From Firmicutes bacterium UBA4996 (GTDB lineage: Bacteria > Bacillota > Limnochordia > Darwinibacteriales > Darwinibacteriaceae), in contig DGYW01000046.1 of NCBI GenBank assembly GCA_002396805.1, positions 1-53,487 of the forward strand: DNA of 53,487 nt. Direction: 5' to 3'. The first letter of the stretch is position 1. Each line of letters starts with the position of its first letter. Made by a program: the position numbers and the translations under genes. This document shows positions 8,373 through 16,861 of the stretch, in pieces. Below the pieces are notes generated by a model. The model saw nothing but the letters and a program-made list of their open reading frames with translations, had not been told where the DNA came from and ran no database searches.

Positions 8373-9443
8373 CTATGGGCGTACAGAGTCCCGTAGAGCA
8401 TTAAGTTCTTGAGCTGGCATGCCAAGAGCCGAGCTGACTTCAATTTCACCCTTTTGGATTTTCTCTGCAATCTTTTCCAATTCTGCTCTAAACTCGGGAC
8501 TGATGAGTTTTTGATAGTAGGCGTTGTCTGCTAGACCAACAGCTTCTTCAGCCAAACCTAAAGCTTCAGCTTCACCATAGGGCAAAGTACCTTCGATGTG
8601 CATCTTCAGGGCACGAACTAAAGAATTATCAATGCGCTTGAGCATAGAGGTTACAATCAGATCCGCCTTTACAGGATCTGTGGTTTCAAAGAGCAAAGCT
8701 TGGTCAGAGTCTACACCAATCGCGTAACGATTTGCATCCTTGGCAGCATCAAGCTGACCTAATCCAGCTTGCCCAGCTACGTTAAAGCCAATATCTACAC
8801 CACGATTATACTGAGCTAGGGCCATTTCCTTACCTTTAGCGGAGTCATCAAAACTTCCAATGTACGAAATGTCCACTTTGACTTGTGGCTCAATGTACAG
8901 TGCACCTTCGATATAACCAACCAAGAAGTCGTTAATTACTGGAATGTCCATACCGCCTAAGAAACCGATAGCTTTTCCTGAATTGGCAAGGGGCATCTGA
9001 GAATTAGTTACCATTGCAGCAAGGGCACCGGCCAAGAAGGAGCCTTCGTTTTGCTTATACTCAATAGAATAGACATTATCTAAATTACCCTTGGAATAAT
9101 CTACTGACGTATCGAAAATAATGAACTTTTTATCTGGGTTCCAAGGAGCAATTTCCTCTAGGCTTTCAGTCATTTGCCACGTTCCGAGGATAATTACATC
9201 ATAGTCTTGCTCAGCAATATCCGCGAGGGTTGGATCCCAAACACTTTGATCGTAACCCATTTCAACTAGCTTAAAGTTGATTCCTAATTCCTTTTCGGCA
9301 GCAACTACACCATCATAGGCGGAGTCAAAGAAAGAACGGTCGCCCAAGGTCCCATTAATTAAGAGGGCCACTTTCAAAGGTGCAGCACTTGCCATAGCGC
9401 TAAATAAGACCAACAACACTAGTACTAAACCTATCCTTTTCAT
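8373..9443 (-). CDS. BMP/PnrA-family nucleoside-binding protein
   Basis: About 356 residues from ATG 9443, which is chosen because GGGAGG lies 7 bases upstream; the ORF stays open further upstream without a good site. Residues 1-20 form a signal peptide (KRIGLVLVLLVLFSAMASA) with no lipobox cysteine, unlike BMP lipoproteins of monoderm Firmicutes. The mature protein has the BMP fold: KVALLINGTLGDRSFFDSAYDGV, then DYDVIILGTWQ, NVYSIEYKQNEGSFLAGALAAM, and AIGFLGGMDIPVINDFLVGYIEGA. It captures nucleosides for the adjacent permeases. The absence of the lipid anchor implies a soluble periplasmic protein, hence possibly an outer membrane. Confidence 0.92.
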   Translation of the reverse strand: MKRIGLVLVLLVLFSAMASAAPLKVALLINGTLGDRSFFDSAYDGVVAAEKELGINFKLVEMGYDQSVWDPTLADIAEQDYDVIILGTWQMTESLEEIAPWNPDKKFIIFDTSVDYSKGNLDNVYSIEYKQNEGSFLAGALAAMVTNSQMPLANSGKAIGFLGGMDIPVINDFLVGYIEGALYIEPQVKVDISYIGSFDDSAKGKEMALAQYNRGVDIGFNVAGQAGLGQLDAAKDANRYAIGVDSDQALLFETTDPVKADLIVTSMLKRIDNSLVRALKMHIEGTLPYGEAEALGLAEEAVGLADNAYYQKLISPEFRAELEKIAEKIQKGEIEVSSALGMPAQELNALRDSVRP

Positions 9444-9475
9444 GAAAAAACCTCCCTGAATTTTTGATATTATCT

Positions 9476-10402
9476 TCAAGCAATTAACGCCTGCCGAAGT
9501 AGCGCGGCCACCCGATCAGTGTTGACCTTCAAGACAATACTGATATTGGGTGCCTGACCACTGACCCCCGCATAATCAATTGCTGTCAGACCACGGCCAA
9601 AAGTGCCGGCAGTCTCCACTGCAGCAAAGACTTCCCTTTGTTCTGCGATCACCAGAGGATCAAGTATGATAGCAGCCGCCAATAAATCGCAGAGCAAAAA
9701 GCCAGGACTGCCTATGTAGCTTTCTGTTCTCCTTTGTAGCTCTGCGGTAATCTGCAGAAACTGCTGAGCCACAGGATTCTGCAAAACTTCTCTGCCCCCC
9801 TGCTCCAGTTGCTCAAGGGTAATGAGGTTATGTAAGCAAGTTTCCCAGGGCATTAAAGTAATCGGAATGCCCGAACCTAATACCACAGCCGCTGCCTCTG
9901 GATCGGCCGCAAAGTTGAACTCTCCCACAATGGTTGTATTGCCCTGGGCCCCACTAGTTCCACCCATGATCACCAAGCGCCTCACCCGCTGAGAAAGGCC
10001 GGGGTCTTTGATTAAAGCTACAGCGAGATTAGTCAAGGGCCCCACTGCCAAAATACCTAGATTACCTGGGTGCTGGAGACTCTCCGCTATAATCATATCC
10101 ACCGCATGAGTGGGTTCTTGGCGACTTTTGATTGCTGGCCACCGCACATCTCCCAAGCCGTCCTTACCGTGAACCTCCGTGGCGTTAAGCTGAGGCTCTA
10201 AAATAGCTCGGCTACAACCTGCATACACTGGCACTTCACTCTGTAAGAGATCCTTAAGACGTAGCGCATTTCGTAATGTATCCTGCAGGGGCGAATTACC
10301 ATGCACAACGCCAATCCCTACCACATCCAATCCCAGCTGTAAGCAAGTAATAATTGCTGCTGCATCATCCACACCAGGATCGGCATCAATAATCCACCTC
10401 AA
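9476..10402 (-). CDS. Second nucleoside hydrolase (IunH family)
   Basis: 308 residues. TTG start at 10402 after GGAAGG with a 7-base spacer. IIDADPGVDDAAAI gives the Ca2+-binding signature. EVHGKDGLGD near residue 77, LVIMGGTSGAQGNTTIVGEFNFAADPEAA near 140-170 and a C-terminal DYAGVSGQAPNISIVLKVN segment follow the family pattern. The first gene of the nucleoside operon. It is only moderately similar to the hydrolase at the operon end, which suggests the two have different base preference (for example purine versus pyrimidine). This is inference. Confidence 0.92.
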   Translation of the reverse strand: MRWIIDADPGVDDAAAIITCLQLGLDVVGIGVVHGNSPLQDTLRNALRLKDLLQSEVPVYAGCSRAILEPQLNATEVHGKDGLGDVRWPAIKSRQEPTHAVDMIIAESLQHPGNLGILAVGPLTNLAVALIKDPGLSQRVRRLVIMGGTSGAQGNTTIVGEFNFAADPEAAAVVLGSGIPITLMPWETCLHNLITLEQLEQGGREVLQNPVAQQFLQITAELQRRTESYIGSPGFLLCDLLAAAIILDPLVIAEQREVFAAVETAGTFGRGLTAIDYAGVSGQAPNISIVLKVNTDRVAALLRQALIA

Positions 10403-10429
10403 GTTCCCACCTTCCTTCCAATGTCACTC

Positions 10430-10435
10430 ATTATA
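10430..10435 (-). promoter_or_regulatory. Candidate -10 element of the nucleoside operon
   Basis: A perfect TATAAT on the minus strand lies 28 bases upstream of the TTG start of the first nucleoside hydrolase. No convincing -35 box is seen at 17 bases; the expected -35 region is occupied by the inverted repeat at 10442-10464. An activator-dependent or repressed promoter is possible. Confidence 0.45.
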
Positions 10436-10441
10436 GTTCGG

Positions 10442-10464
10442 TAACAATTCAATAGCGATTGTTA
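10442..10464. promoter_or_regulatory. Inverted repeat upstream of nucleoside operon, candidate operator
   Basis: TAACAAT (10442-10448) and ATTGTTA (10458-10464) form a perfect 7-bp inverted repeat with 9 bases between. It covers the -35 region of the putative nucleoside operon promoter, so it is well placed for a regulator. The regulator is not encoded nearby. Confidence 0.4.
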
Positions 10465-10492
10465 TATTTCCTGCCTTTGTCAGAAGAAAAAT

Positions 10493-10517
10493 AAAAAAGT
10501 CCCGTACGCAACGGGAC
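10493..10517 (-). terminator. Terminator of the peptide transporter operon
   Basis: On the minus strand GTCCCGT, a 5-nt loop and ACGGGAC are followed by TTTTTT. It lies 26 bases after the stop of the second permease gene, so the peptide operon ends here without ATPase genes. Confidence 0.85.
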
Positions 10518-10542
10518 GTCAAAAACGATTTTGGCTGTAGAC

Positions 10543-11412
10543 CTAACCTACATTTTTCAAACGCGGATCAAGGGCATCACGCAAACCATCACCGACCAAA
10601 TTAAGTGACATTACTGTGATAAAGATAGCCAAGCCAGGAATGGTTACGGCCCAATGGGAGACCCTGATAAAAGGTCTCGATGTGGCAATCATACTCCCCC
10701 ACTCAGGAGTTGGTGGTTGGGCACCCATGCCTAGAAAGCTGAGCCCAGCTGCAGATAAAATAGCACCTGCCAAACTCAAGGTGGTCATGACTATAATCGG
10801 ATTTACTGCGTTGGGCACAATGTGTCCCAAGATAATTCGCAGATCCCTAGCCCCTAGGGCTTCAGCAGCATCAACATAGTCCAATTCTCGAATAGCTAAC
10901 ACTGAGGAGCGCATCATCCGGGCGAAAGAAGGTATATAAGAGACACCAATGGCCAGGATCACGTTCTCCAACCCTGGACCCAAAGCAGCTACAATAGATA
11001 ACGCTAACAAAAAGCCTGGCAAAGCCAAAAGAATATCAATAAAGCGCATGATAATATTGTCCAAAATGCCTCCATAATAACCCGCAATTAAGCCTAAGGC
11101 ACTCCCAACAACAAGAGCTAACGAAATTGATAAAAAGCCCACACGCAAAGACAGACGGGCTCCATAAACCACTCTGCTATAGATATCTCGCCCAAATTGG
11201 TCTGTACCCAAAATATGCTCCTTAGAAGGGGGCTGAAGCCGATTGCGCATGTTTTGCTTGGCTGGGTCGTATTTAGTCACATAAGGGGCGAATACGGCCA
11301 AGCCAATAATAAGGAGCAACAAGATTGCTCCAACCACCGCGCGTCGGTTACGGAGCAACTGCCGGAAAATTCTCTGAAACGGGGTCTCTCGTTTCATGGT
11401 ATCTAAAGTCAC
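10543..11412 (-). CDS. Peptide ABC transporter permease (DppC/OppC-like)
   Basis: 289 residues, GTG start at 11412 after GGGAGG. N-terminal OppC_N segment (TPFQRIFRQLLRNRRAVVGAILLLLIIGLAVFAP in outline), DPAKQNMRNRLQPPSKEHILGTDQFGRDIYSR, typical of dipeptide/oligopeptide permease C subunits, then BPD_transp_1 with the EAA coupling loop DAAEALGARDLRIILGHIVPNA near residue 185. Five to six membrane segments. It lies 18 bases after the dppB-like gene and forms the channel with it. No ATPase genes follow; a terminator does. Confidence 0.92.
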   Translation of the reverse strand: MTLDTMKRETPFQRIFRQLLRNRRAVVGAILLLLIIGLAVFAPYVTKYDPAKQNMRNRLQPPSKEHILGTDQFGRDIYSRVVYGARLSLRVGFLSISLALVVGSALGLIAGYYGGILDNIIMRFIDILLALPGFLLALSIVAALGPGLENVILAIGVSYIPSFARMMRSSVLAIRELDYVDAAEALGARDLRIILGHIVPNAVNPIIVMTTLSLAGAILSAAGLSFLGMGAQPPTPEWGSMIATSRPFIRVSHWAVTIPGLAIFITVMSLNLVGDGLRDALDPRLKNVG

Positions 11413-11430
11413 GCTAACCGCCTCCCTTCA

Positions 11431-12360
11431 TTATTCATATAGTAACCTAAGACGGGGATCCAAAAACGCATAGGTGATATCCACTACTAAGTTGACCAAG
11501 GCATAAATCAAGGCGAAGGCCATGATTGTCCCTTGCACCAAGGGGAAGTCCTTATTGTTAATAGCTTCCACCACCATACGCCCGATCCCAGGCCAGGCAA
11601 AAATCGTCTCAGTCAAGACAGCTCCAGACATTAAGCCCCCGAACTGCAATCCGATCATAGTCACTACGGGAATCAACGCGTTACGGAGAGCGTGAATCAA
11701 GACCACCTTTGGACCTGACAAGCCCTTGGCCCGAGCGGTACGAATATAATCATGTTGGAGTACATCTAGCATAGAAGATCGAGTCATCCTAGCAATACTG
11801 GCCGTCGATGCGGTGCCAAGGGTGATGGCCGGGAGGACCAAATACTCCCACCCTCCCATCCGTCCTGAGGAGGGAAACCACGCTAGATTCACGGAAAAAA
11901 TTAAAATAAGCATAATTCCTTGCCAAAAAACAGGCATTCCAACCCCAGTTAACGCCCCCACCATAGCAACATTATCAAACCAAGAGTTAGGCTTCGTCGC
12001 AGATAGAATACCTACTGGGACTCCCACGAGGACAGAAAAAGCGACCGCGGCTAAGGCCAATTGTCCCGTGGCCGGCAGTCGATCCACAATTTCCCTAGTG
12101 ACTAATTTCTTCGATCGTAGAGACCGACCAAAGTCAAGTCTAACAGCCTTCTTAAGCCAGTTTAGATATTGAACAGGGAGCGGATCGTTTAGGCCCATTT
12201 CCTCCCGCAAAGCCTCCAACTGAGCCCTCGGAGCATGCTCTCCCAACATTAAAAGAGCCGGATCACCCGGAGTAATGTGCATTAATAAAAAAACAAAAAT
12301 AGAAATCCCGATTAATACGGGAATAAGCATGGCTAAGCGTCTGAGGATATATCGCCACAC
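11431..12360 (-). CDS. Peptide ABC transporter permease (DppB/OppB-like)
   Basis: 309 residues, GTG start with AAAGGTGG upstream. Canonical DppB architecture: MWRYILRRLAMLIPVLIGISIFVFLLMHITPGDPA at the N-terminus (first membrane segment and TPGDP motif), RLPATGQLALAAV, then the coupling loop RTARAKGLSGPKVVLIHALRNALIP near residue 215 and ETIFAWPGIGRM near 255. Pairs with the DppC-like protein encoded next. Confidence 0.93.
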   Translation of the reverse strand: MWRYILRRLAMLIPVLIGISIFVFLLMHITPGDPALLMLGEHAPRAQLEALREEMGLNDPLPVQYLNWLKKAVRLDFGRSLRSKKLVTREIVDRLPATGQLALAAVAFSVLVGVPVGILSATKPNSWFDNVAMVGALTGVGMPVFWQGIMLILIFSVNLAWFPSSGRMGGWEYLVLPAITLGTASTASIARMTRSSMLDVLQHDYIRTARAKGLSGPKVVLIHALRNALIPVVTMIGLQFGGLMSGAVLTETIFAWPGIGRMVVEAINNKDFPLVQGTIMAFALIYALVNLVVDITYAFLDPRLRLLYE

Positions 12361-12394
12361 AAAAAAACCACCTTTCTGCCAATGCTTGAATGAG

Positions 12395-12418
12395 GGGCGA
12401 GGTCAAATGACCCCGCCC
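12395..12418 (-). terminator. Hairpin between peptide-binding protein and permease genes
   Basis: A 10-bp stem with one mismatch (12395-12404 against 12409-12418) and a 4-nt loop lies just after the binding-protein stop. No T-run follows on the minus strand, so it probably works as an mRNA stabiliser or weak attenuator rather than a full terminator. Parallel to the hairpin after the BMP gene. Confidence 0.5.
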
Positions 12419-12426
12419 TGAATTTG

Positions 12427-13932
12427 TTACTTTTTATATACTGTGGATAACCTATGATGTCCTGCTGGGTGAGGTACAAATCCTTCCACGTTTTCTTGCA
12501 TGCCGTTAACTTCACTGGTAGCAATCAGAAAGGCCCAAGGTGCTTCTTCAACAATTAATTCTTGAGCTTCTGCGTAAATGGCTAACCGTTTATCTGGGTC
12601 AGCTTCGCGACGACCAAGATCTAGTAATTCATCCACTCGCTCATTGGCGTAGAAGGAACGGTTACCCGCATCACCAAATTGACTGCTGTGGAACAGGGCG
12701 TAGAGACCGTAGTCTGGGTCAGCCGTTACCGTAACCCAACCAAGAATAAACATATCGTGCTTTCCAGCTGCAGTATCAGCCAGATAAGTGGCCCAAGGAA
12801 TAATCTGCACTTCCACATCGACACCTACTTCGGCCAAATTCGCCTGGAACATTTCGGCAATTTGCATCCGGAGGGGGTTATCGTTGGTCCAGATAGTTGT
12901 CTTAAATCCATTGGGATAGCCAGCCTGAGCTAACAATTCTTTTGCCTTTTCTGGGTTGTACTCATAACCAGCCAAGTCAGTTCTAGAACCCCATACTAAT
13001 GGTGGTAGGGGGCCAGAAATTTGAGCAGCTTGACCAGTATAAATGAACTCAGCAACTGCCTCAACGTCTAAGGCGTAGTTAATGGCTTGCCGTACTAGTA
13101 AATTGTCAAAGGGCGCCTGTTGTACATTGAAACCTACATAGCTGGTAGACAAGGTCTGGTATTTGTCCAGTTTAATGCCTGGTGCACCAGTAAGACGGAG
13201 CTCATCGGTGGGATCGATATTATAAACGATATCCGCTCCACCAGTCTCCAATTCGATAGCACGCACGGTGTTCTCTGGAATACCACGAATAATTAGCCTT
13301 TCCACCTTGGCCGGTTCTGCCCAGTAGTTAGGATTGCGAACTAATTCCACGTGGGAACCAGATACCCATTCTTTGAACATAAAAGGACCAGTACCAATAG
13401 CTACTTGCGAACCAAAGTTGTCACCGGCCTCTTCCACTGACCGTTGATTAACAATGGCGTTGGAAGGGTGAGCTAAGTGAGCCAAGATAGGTGCAAAGGG
13501 ATACTCCAGCTTCATCCGGACTGTATAATCGTCCACTACTTCAACCGCTTCTACAACCTCAACTAAGAAAGCCGCTGGTGACGGCAGGGTCTTAATTCGC
13601 TCAAAGGAGTATTTCACATCTGCTGCTGTAAAGGGATCACCATTATGGAACTTTACGTTTTCCTGCAGTTTGAACTCCCAAGTAACCTCGTCAATTTGCT
13701 CCCAACTCTTAGCTAAACCTGGAACGATTTCCAAGCTATAGCCGTGACTGACCAAGGTCTCAAAAATTTGAGCCCTAACCCGTGCTGACGGTTGGTCATT
13801 CTGTCCATGGGGATCCAACGTGACTGGATCTGCCCCCTGGGCCACGGTCAGAGTTTGAGCCATGGCGGTGGTTACTCCAGCTACGGCCAGAACAAATACT
13901 AACACAAAAACTAACCACGATCTTCTGAACAT
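12427..13932 (-). CDS. Peptide/nickel-type extracellular solute-binding protein (SBP_bac_5)
   Basis: About 501 residues from ATG 13932, chosen because AAAGGGAGG lies 8 bases upstream. Signal peptide FRRSWLVFVLVFVLAVAGVTTAMA without a lipobox cysteine. The mature protein has the SBP_bac_5 hallmarks: LTVAQGADPVTLDPHGQND, LAKSWEQIDEVTWEFKLQ, NVKFHNGDPFTAADVKYSFER, FEWVS-type GTGPFMFKEWVSGSHVELVRNPNYW, and RQAINYALD. It binds peptides or a related ligand and delivers it to the DppBC-like permeases encoded downstream. Expression starts from the promoter at 14075-14103, giving a leader of roughly 135 bases. Confidence 0.93.
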   Translation of the reverse strand: MFRRSWLVFVLVFVLAVAGVTTAMAQTLTVAQGADPVTLDPHGQNDQPSARVRAQIFETLVSHGYSLEIVPGLAKSWEQIDEVTWEFKLQENVKFHNGDPFTAADVKYSFERIKTLPSPAAFLVEVVEAVEVVDDYTVRMKLEYPFAPILAHLAHPSNAIVNQRSVEEAGDNFGSQVAIGTGPFMFKEWVSGSHVELVRNPNYWAEPAKVERLIIRGIPENTVRAIELETGGADIVYNIDPTDELRLTGAPGIKLDKYQTLSTSYVGFNVQQAPFDNLLVRQAINYALDVEAVAEFIYTGQAAQISGPLPPLVWGSRTDLAGYEYNPEKAKELLAQAGYPNGFKTTIWTNDNPLRMQIAEMFQANLAEVGVDVEVQIIPWATYLADTAAGKHDMFILGWVTVTADPDYGLYALFHSSQFGDAGNRSFYANERVDELLDLGRREADPDKRLAIYAEAQELIVEEAPWAFLIATSEVNGMQENVEGFVPHPAGHHRLSTVYKK

Positions 13933-14074
13933 CTTACATCCTCCCTTTGTCTCTCTAGACTTGCCCTTCGCTCCGCATCGGAGATAACCGTTACACACTT
14001 TACGAATTACAACGGATAAAACCACTAGTTTTGCGAAAAACTGCCAATTGGCGAAGCGAAGTGGTGTTTGTTAT

Positions 14075-14103
14075 ATATTACAAGCCTCCCAGGGTAAAGT
14101 CAA
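14075..14103 (-). promoter_or_regulatory. Promoter of the peptide transporter operon
   Basis: TTGACT (14103-14098), 17-base spacer, TAATAT (14080-14075) on the minus strand. It leaves an untranslated leader of about 135 bases (13933-14068) containing short inverted repeats such as CTCCG-ATG-CGGAG (13970-13982). No known riboswitch was recognised in the leader. Confidence 0.7.
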
Positions 14104-14120
14104 GCACTGTTTGTCACATT

Positions 14121-14141
14121 AAAAAAGACCCCGGAGGGTCC
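14121..14141 (-). terminator. Terminator of the MscS-like gene
   Basis: On the minus strand GACCC and GGGTC flank a 4-nt loop (14127-14140), followed by TTTTTT (14126-14121). It lies 15 bases after the channel gene stop. Confidence 0.75.
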
Positions 14142-14155
14142 CTATCTGATAGGCT

Positions 14156-14704
14156 TTAAGCTGACTTTTCTTGATCGGCCTCAGCTTCATCCGCACATTG
14201 GATTACAAAAATATTAGCATCAAACATACGATTGGGCACAATGTGAATGTTGCCATCCCCATCCTTGATCTTAGTCTTTTTAATATCCATCCCCACTATC
14301 GTACCTAAAACTGCATTAAGACGAATAGTGCGTCCCTCTTTGAAGTCGGGCTCCGCTAGCAAGAACAAACCTGATAGTAGATCTTGAACTAAGCTGTTGG
14401 CATTGGTAGCCACACCCATAATTACCAAAGCAATACTTCCTGAAAACGCCAGACTAATTTGGCTAAAACCTAAGACCGAAAAAACAGTTGCAATCAGAAA
14501 CACCCAACATGCGAACTTGACAAACGTTGACACAAAGCTGATCAAGGTAGGCTCTATCTTGGCCACGCCTAACATACGCCGGATAATGTTATCCAATAAG
14601 CGAATTAAGAACACACCTAAAGCAATAACTAAAATCACCGTGGGAATCTTCGGTACATATTGCATCACATGATCAGAAAACTCCCGGACGATCTCCCCTT
14701 GCAC
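14156..14704 (-). CDS. Short MscS-family mechanosensitive channel
   Basis: 182 residues, GTG start at 14704 with AGAGGTG upstream. Three membrane segments: PKIPTVILVIALGVFLIRLLDNII, FACWVFLIATVFSVLGF, and the pore helix SGSIALVIMGVATNANSLVQDLLSGLFLLAE. Then the MscS beta domain (FKEGRTIRLNAVLGTIVGMDIKKTKIKDGDGNIHIVPNRMF). The protein stops soon after the beta domain and lacks the C-terminal alpha/beta vestibule of E. coli MscS (286 residues). It ends in an acidic tail, ADEAEADQEKSA. The family releases solutes on hypo-osmotic shock. Divergent from the lipoate ligase gene. Confidence 0.85.
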   Translation of the reverse strand: MQGEIVREFSDHVMQYVPKIPTVILVIALGVFLIRLLDNIIRRMLGVAKIEPTLISFVSTFVKFACWVFLIATVFSVLGFSQISLAFSGSIALVIMGVATNANSLVQDLLSGLFLLAEPDFKEGRTIRLNAVLGTIVGMDIKKTKIKDGDGNIHIVPNRMFDANIFVIQCADEAEADQEKSA

Positions 14705-14778
14705 TGCGCTACACCTCTTCCCTTTAAGAAGTTAGTTCTGCTTTTTTCACCTGGTTCCTGCTGGCTAGCTCGGTTAGA

Positions 14779-14807
14779 TTGACAGAGGGCCCTTCGTGGC
14801 ATAAAGT
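14779..14807 (+). promoter_or_regulatory. Promoter of the lipoate ligase operon
   Basis: TTGACA (14779-14784), 17-base spacer, TAAAGT (14802-14807), placed about 40 bases upstream of the lplA start. Confidence 0.65.
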
Positions 14808-14846
14808 AACAGTATAGGCAAAAATTACTATACAAGAGGTACAGCA

Positions 14847-15833
14847 ATGATAAATATTGTCAATAACTCCAACGATCCTCGCTTCAACTTGGCTTTAGAA
14901 GAATACGCCCTTAACGAGCTCTTTCCCGGTGCAGAACTAGCAATTATCTGGCAAAACAAGCCCACCGTCGTAATTGGACGAAACCAAAACACTATTGAAG
15001 AGATTAACAAAGCCTACATTAGGGAAAAAGGGATTAATGTTGTTAGGAGACTTTCGGGGGGAGGAGCAGTTTACCATGATTTGGGAAACCTCAACTTCAC
15101 CTTTATCGTTCCCAGCCAAAAAAATGTCGTGAGCAACTTCGAGAAATTCACACAGCCTGTTTTAAGAGCTTTGCAAAGCTTGGGCGTTCCAGCCGAATTC
15201 TCGGGTCGCAATGATCTAACCATAAATGGGAAAAAGTTTTCTGGTAATGCCCAGTACTGGTCCAAAGACCGTCTCCTTCACCACGGTACCTTACTCTTCA
15301 ATTCTGACCTATCAGTTGTGCAAGAAGCCCTTCAGGTTAGGGTGGACAAGTTGGTCTCTAAAGGCGTTAAATCGGTACGAAGCAGGGTTACCAATATTTA
15401 TCCCTATCTAAAAACTCCCCTAGAGATTGGAGAGTTCAAGAGAATTCTCTTAGAACACATGCTTCAAGGCAACGAACATCAACACTATGAACTCACTACC
15501 ACAGATCTCAGGCGTGTGGAGCAGCTGATGGAAACTCGCTATGCAAAGTGGTCCTGGAATTACGGACACTCACCAGCCTTTTCCCTAGAAAAGTCCCGGC
15601 GCTTCGCTGGTGGTCAATTAAACTTGAAACTAAACGTCAAGCAAGGTCTCATCACTGAGATAGGCATTTATGGTGACTTTTTCGGGCGACGAGATGTGCG
15701 TGAACTGGCCCAAAGTCTACAAGGACAACAATATGAAGAAGTAGCACTCCGCAACTTCCTCGAACAAATCCCCTTCGCTGAGTACTTTCTGGCCATCACT
15801 ATGGACGAATTTTTGCAGTGTTTATTGCACTAA
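14847..15833 (+). CDS. lplA: Lipoate-protein ligase
   Basis: 328 residues, ATG with AAGAGG upstream. The catalytic biotin/lipoate ligase domain has NLALEEYAL near residue 15, GRNQNTIEEIN near 50, the lipoyl-AMP loop RRLSGGGAVYHDLGNLNFTF near 67-87 and the catalytic lysine segment GRNDLTINGKKFSGNAQY near 120-137. The C-terminal ~90 residues form the accessory domain. The enzyme activates lipoate with ATP and attaches it to lipoyl domains (2-oxoacid dehydrogenases, GcvH). No lipoate-dependent enzyme is encoded nearby. The next gene, a periplasmic binding protein, follows after 23 bases. Confidence 0.93.
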   Translation: MINIVNNSNDPRFNLALEEYALNELFPGAELAIIWQNKPTVVIGRNQNTIEEINKAYIREKGINVVRRLSGGGAVYHDLGNLNFTFIVPSQKNVVSNFEKFTQPVLRALQSLGVPAEFSGRNDLTINGKKFSGNAQYWSKDRLLHHGTLLFNSDLSVVQEALQVRVDKLVSKGVKSVRSRVTNIYPYLKTPLEIGEFKRILLEHMLQGNEHQHYELTTTDLRRVEQLMETRYAKWSWNYGHSPAFSLEKSRRFAGGQLNLKLNVKQGLITEIGIYGDFFGRRDVRELAQSLQGQQYEEVALRNFLEQIPFAEYFLAITMDEFLQCLLH

Positions 15834-15856
15834 TTGATTCGGAAGGAGGAAAGGTT

Positions 15857-16843
15857 GTGACCAATACCCATCGAAAGGGACGCATTGTGGTCTTAGTGCT
15901 CCTTATTCTCCTCTTATTTCCCAAAGAATTAGCGGATCAAACATTCAGCTCTGGCCCCTTGCAGGATGATGGAGGTCGCCAGATCAGTCTGCCTCCTGAA
16001 ATAAACAAAGTCTACGCCACTACAGAAGCAGGACTCTTCTTAATTTACGCCCTTAAACCCGATGCAGTACTTGGTTGGAACCGCGGTCTTAGTCCCCAAC
16101 TGGAATTTGCTATCGAACCCCAGTATCATCACTTGCCCACTCTAGGAACGTGGGATCAAGAATACCAGACCGCTCAAGTGGACCTGATTTTGGATCTAAA
16201 ACCAGATCTCATTCTCCATTACGCACCGGTGGACGAAGCTAACAGACACATAGCAAATGAGATCGAAAAGACCATGGGCACGCCGGTGATGCTTGTAGAT
16301 AATAGCATACAAGCCCTCCCTCGTTCACTGCAACTTGTGGGCAGACTATTGGGAAAAGAACCCCGGGGGCAAGCCTTGGCCACATATGTTGAAAACAATC
16401 TAGAGAGAATCAGCAACTTCCAAAGAATGCAAGCGGGCTATGGATTAATACCGGTGCATCTTGTTTCGTCCCACCGAGTTGGTTACTTTGATGAACTTTT
16501 ATCCTTGGCGGGAATGGAAGAAATGACCGTTTGGGATGATCAACCACCCTTTCCAGACTTTGTGCTCATCATGCCCCATAGTGTTAAGGATCCTTATGGA
16601 GTAATCGAAAAGGATGGTCATAAACGCATCTACCAGATCCCTACGTTCCCAGCAAACTGGTTAGAACCGGGATCAATATTCGGCTTGTTGGGCCTGGAGT
16701 GGCTCCTTTCCATAGCTCATCCTACCACATATCCCGTGGACTTGGCCGAGACCTACCAAATGTTCATGGAAGTCTTCTTCCAAGTCAACATCACACCGGA
16801 GTTATTGGGTTGGACCCTGCAAAGAAGCGGAATTTCTTACTAA
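15857..16843 (+). CDS. Orphan iron-siderophore/cobalamin-type periplasmic binding protein (PF01497-like)
   Basis: About 328 residues. GTG at 15857 was chosen for the AAGGAGG (15843-15849) 7 bases upstream. N-terminal hydrophobic segment VVLVLLILLLF acts as a signal anchor or signal peptide. The mature part follows class III binding proteins: DDGGRQISLPPEINKVYATTEAGLFLIYALKPDAVLGWN, VDLILDLKPDLILHYAP, and AIHP-like WLLSIAHPTTYPVD near the C-terminus. No permease or ATPase gene is nearby. Its tight linkage to lplA raises the question of whether it serves lipoate or metal uptake with a shared transporter; nothing in the sequence decides this. Confidence 0.78.
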   Translation: MTNTHRKGRIVVLVLLILLLFPKELADQTFSSGPLQDDGGRQISLPPEINKVYATTEAGLFLIYALKPDAVLGWNRGLSPQLEFAIEPQYHHLPTLGTWDQEYQTAQVDLILDLKPDLILHYAPVDEANRHIANEIEKTMGTPVMLVDNSIQALPRSLQLVGRLLGKEPRGQALATYVENNLERISNFQRMQAGYGLIPVHLVSSHRVGYFDELLSLAGMEEMTVWDDQPPFPDFVLIMPHSVKDPYGVIEKDGHKRIYQIPTFPANWLEPGSIFGLLGLEWLLSIAHPTTYPVDLAETYQMFMEVFFQVNITPELLGWTLQRSGISY

Positions 16844-16861
16844 CTGTGCAAGAACATACCT

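Noticed and set aside
13933..14068. Possible riboswitch in the leader of the peptide operon
   Set aside because: Short inverted repeats are visible but no known aptamer core could be recognised and no terminator precedes the gene.
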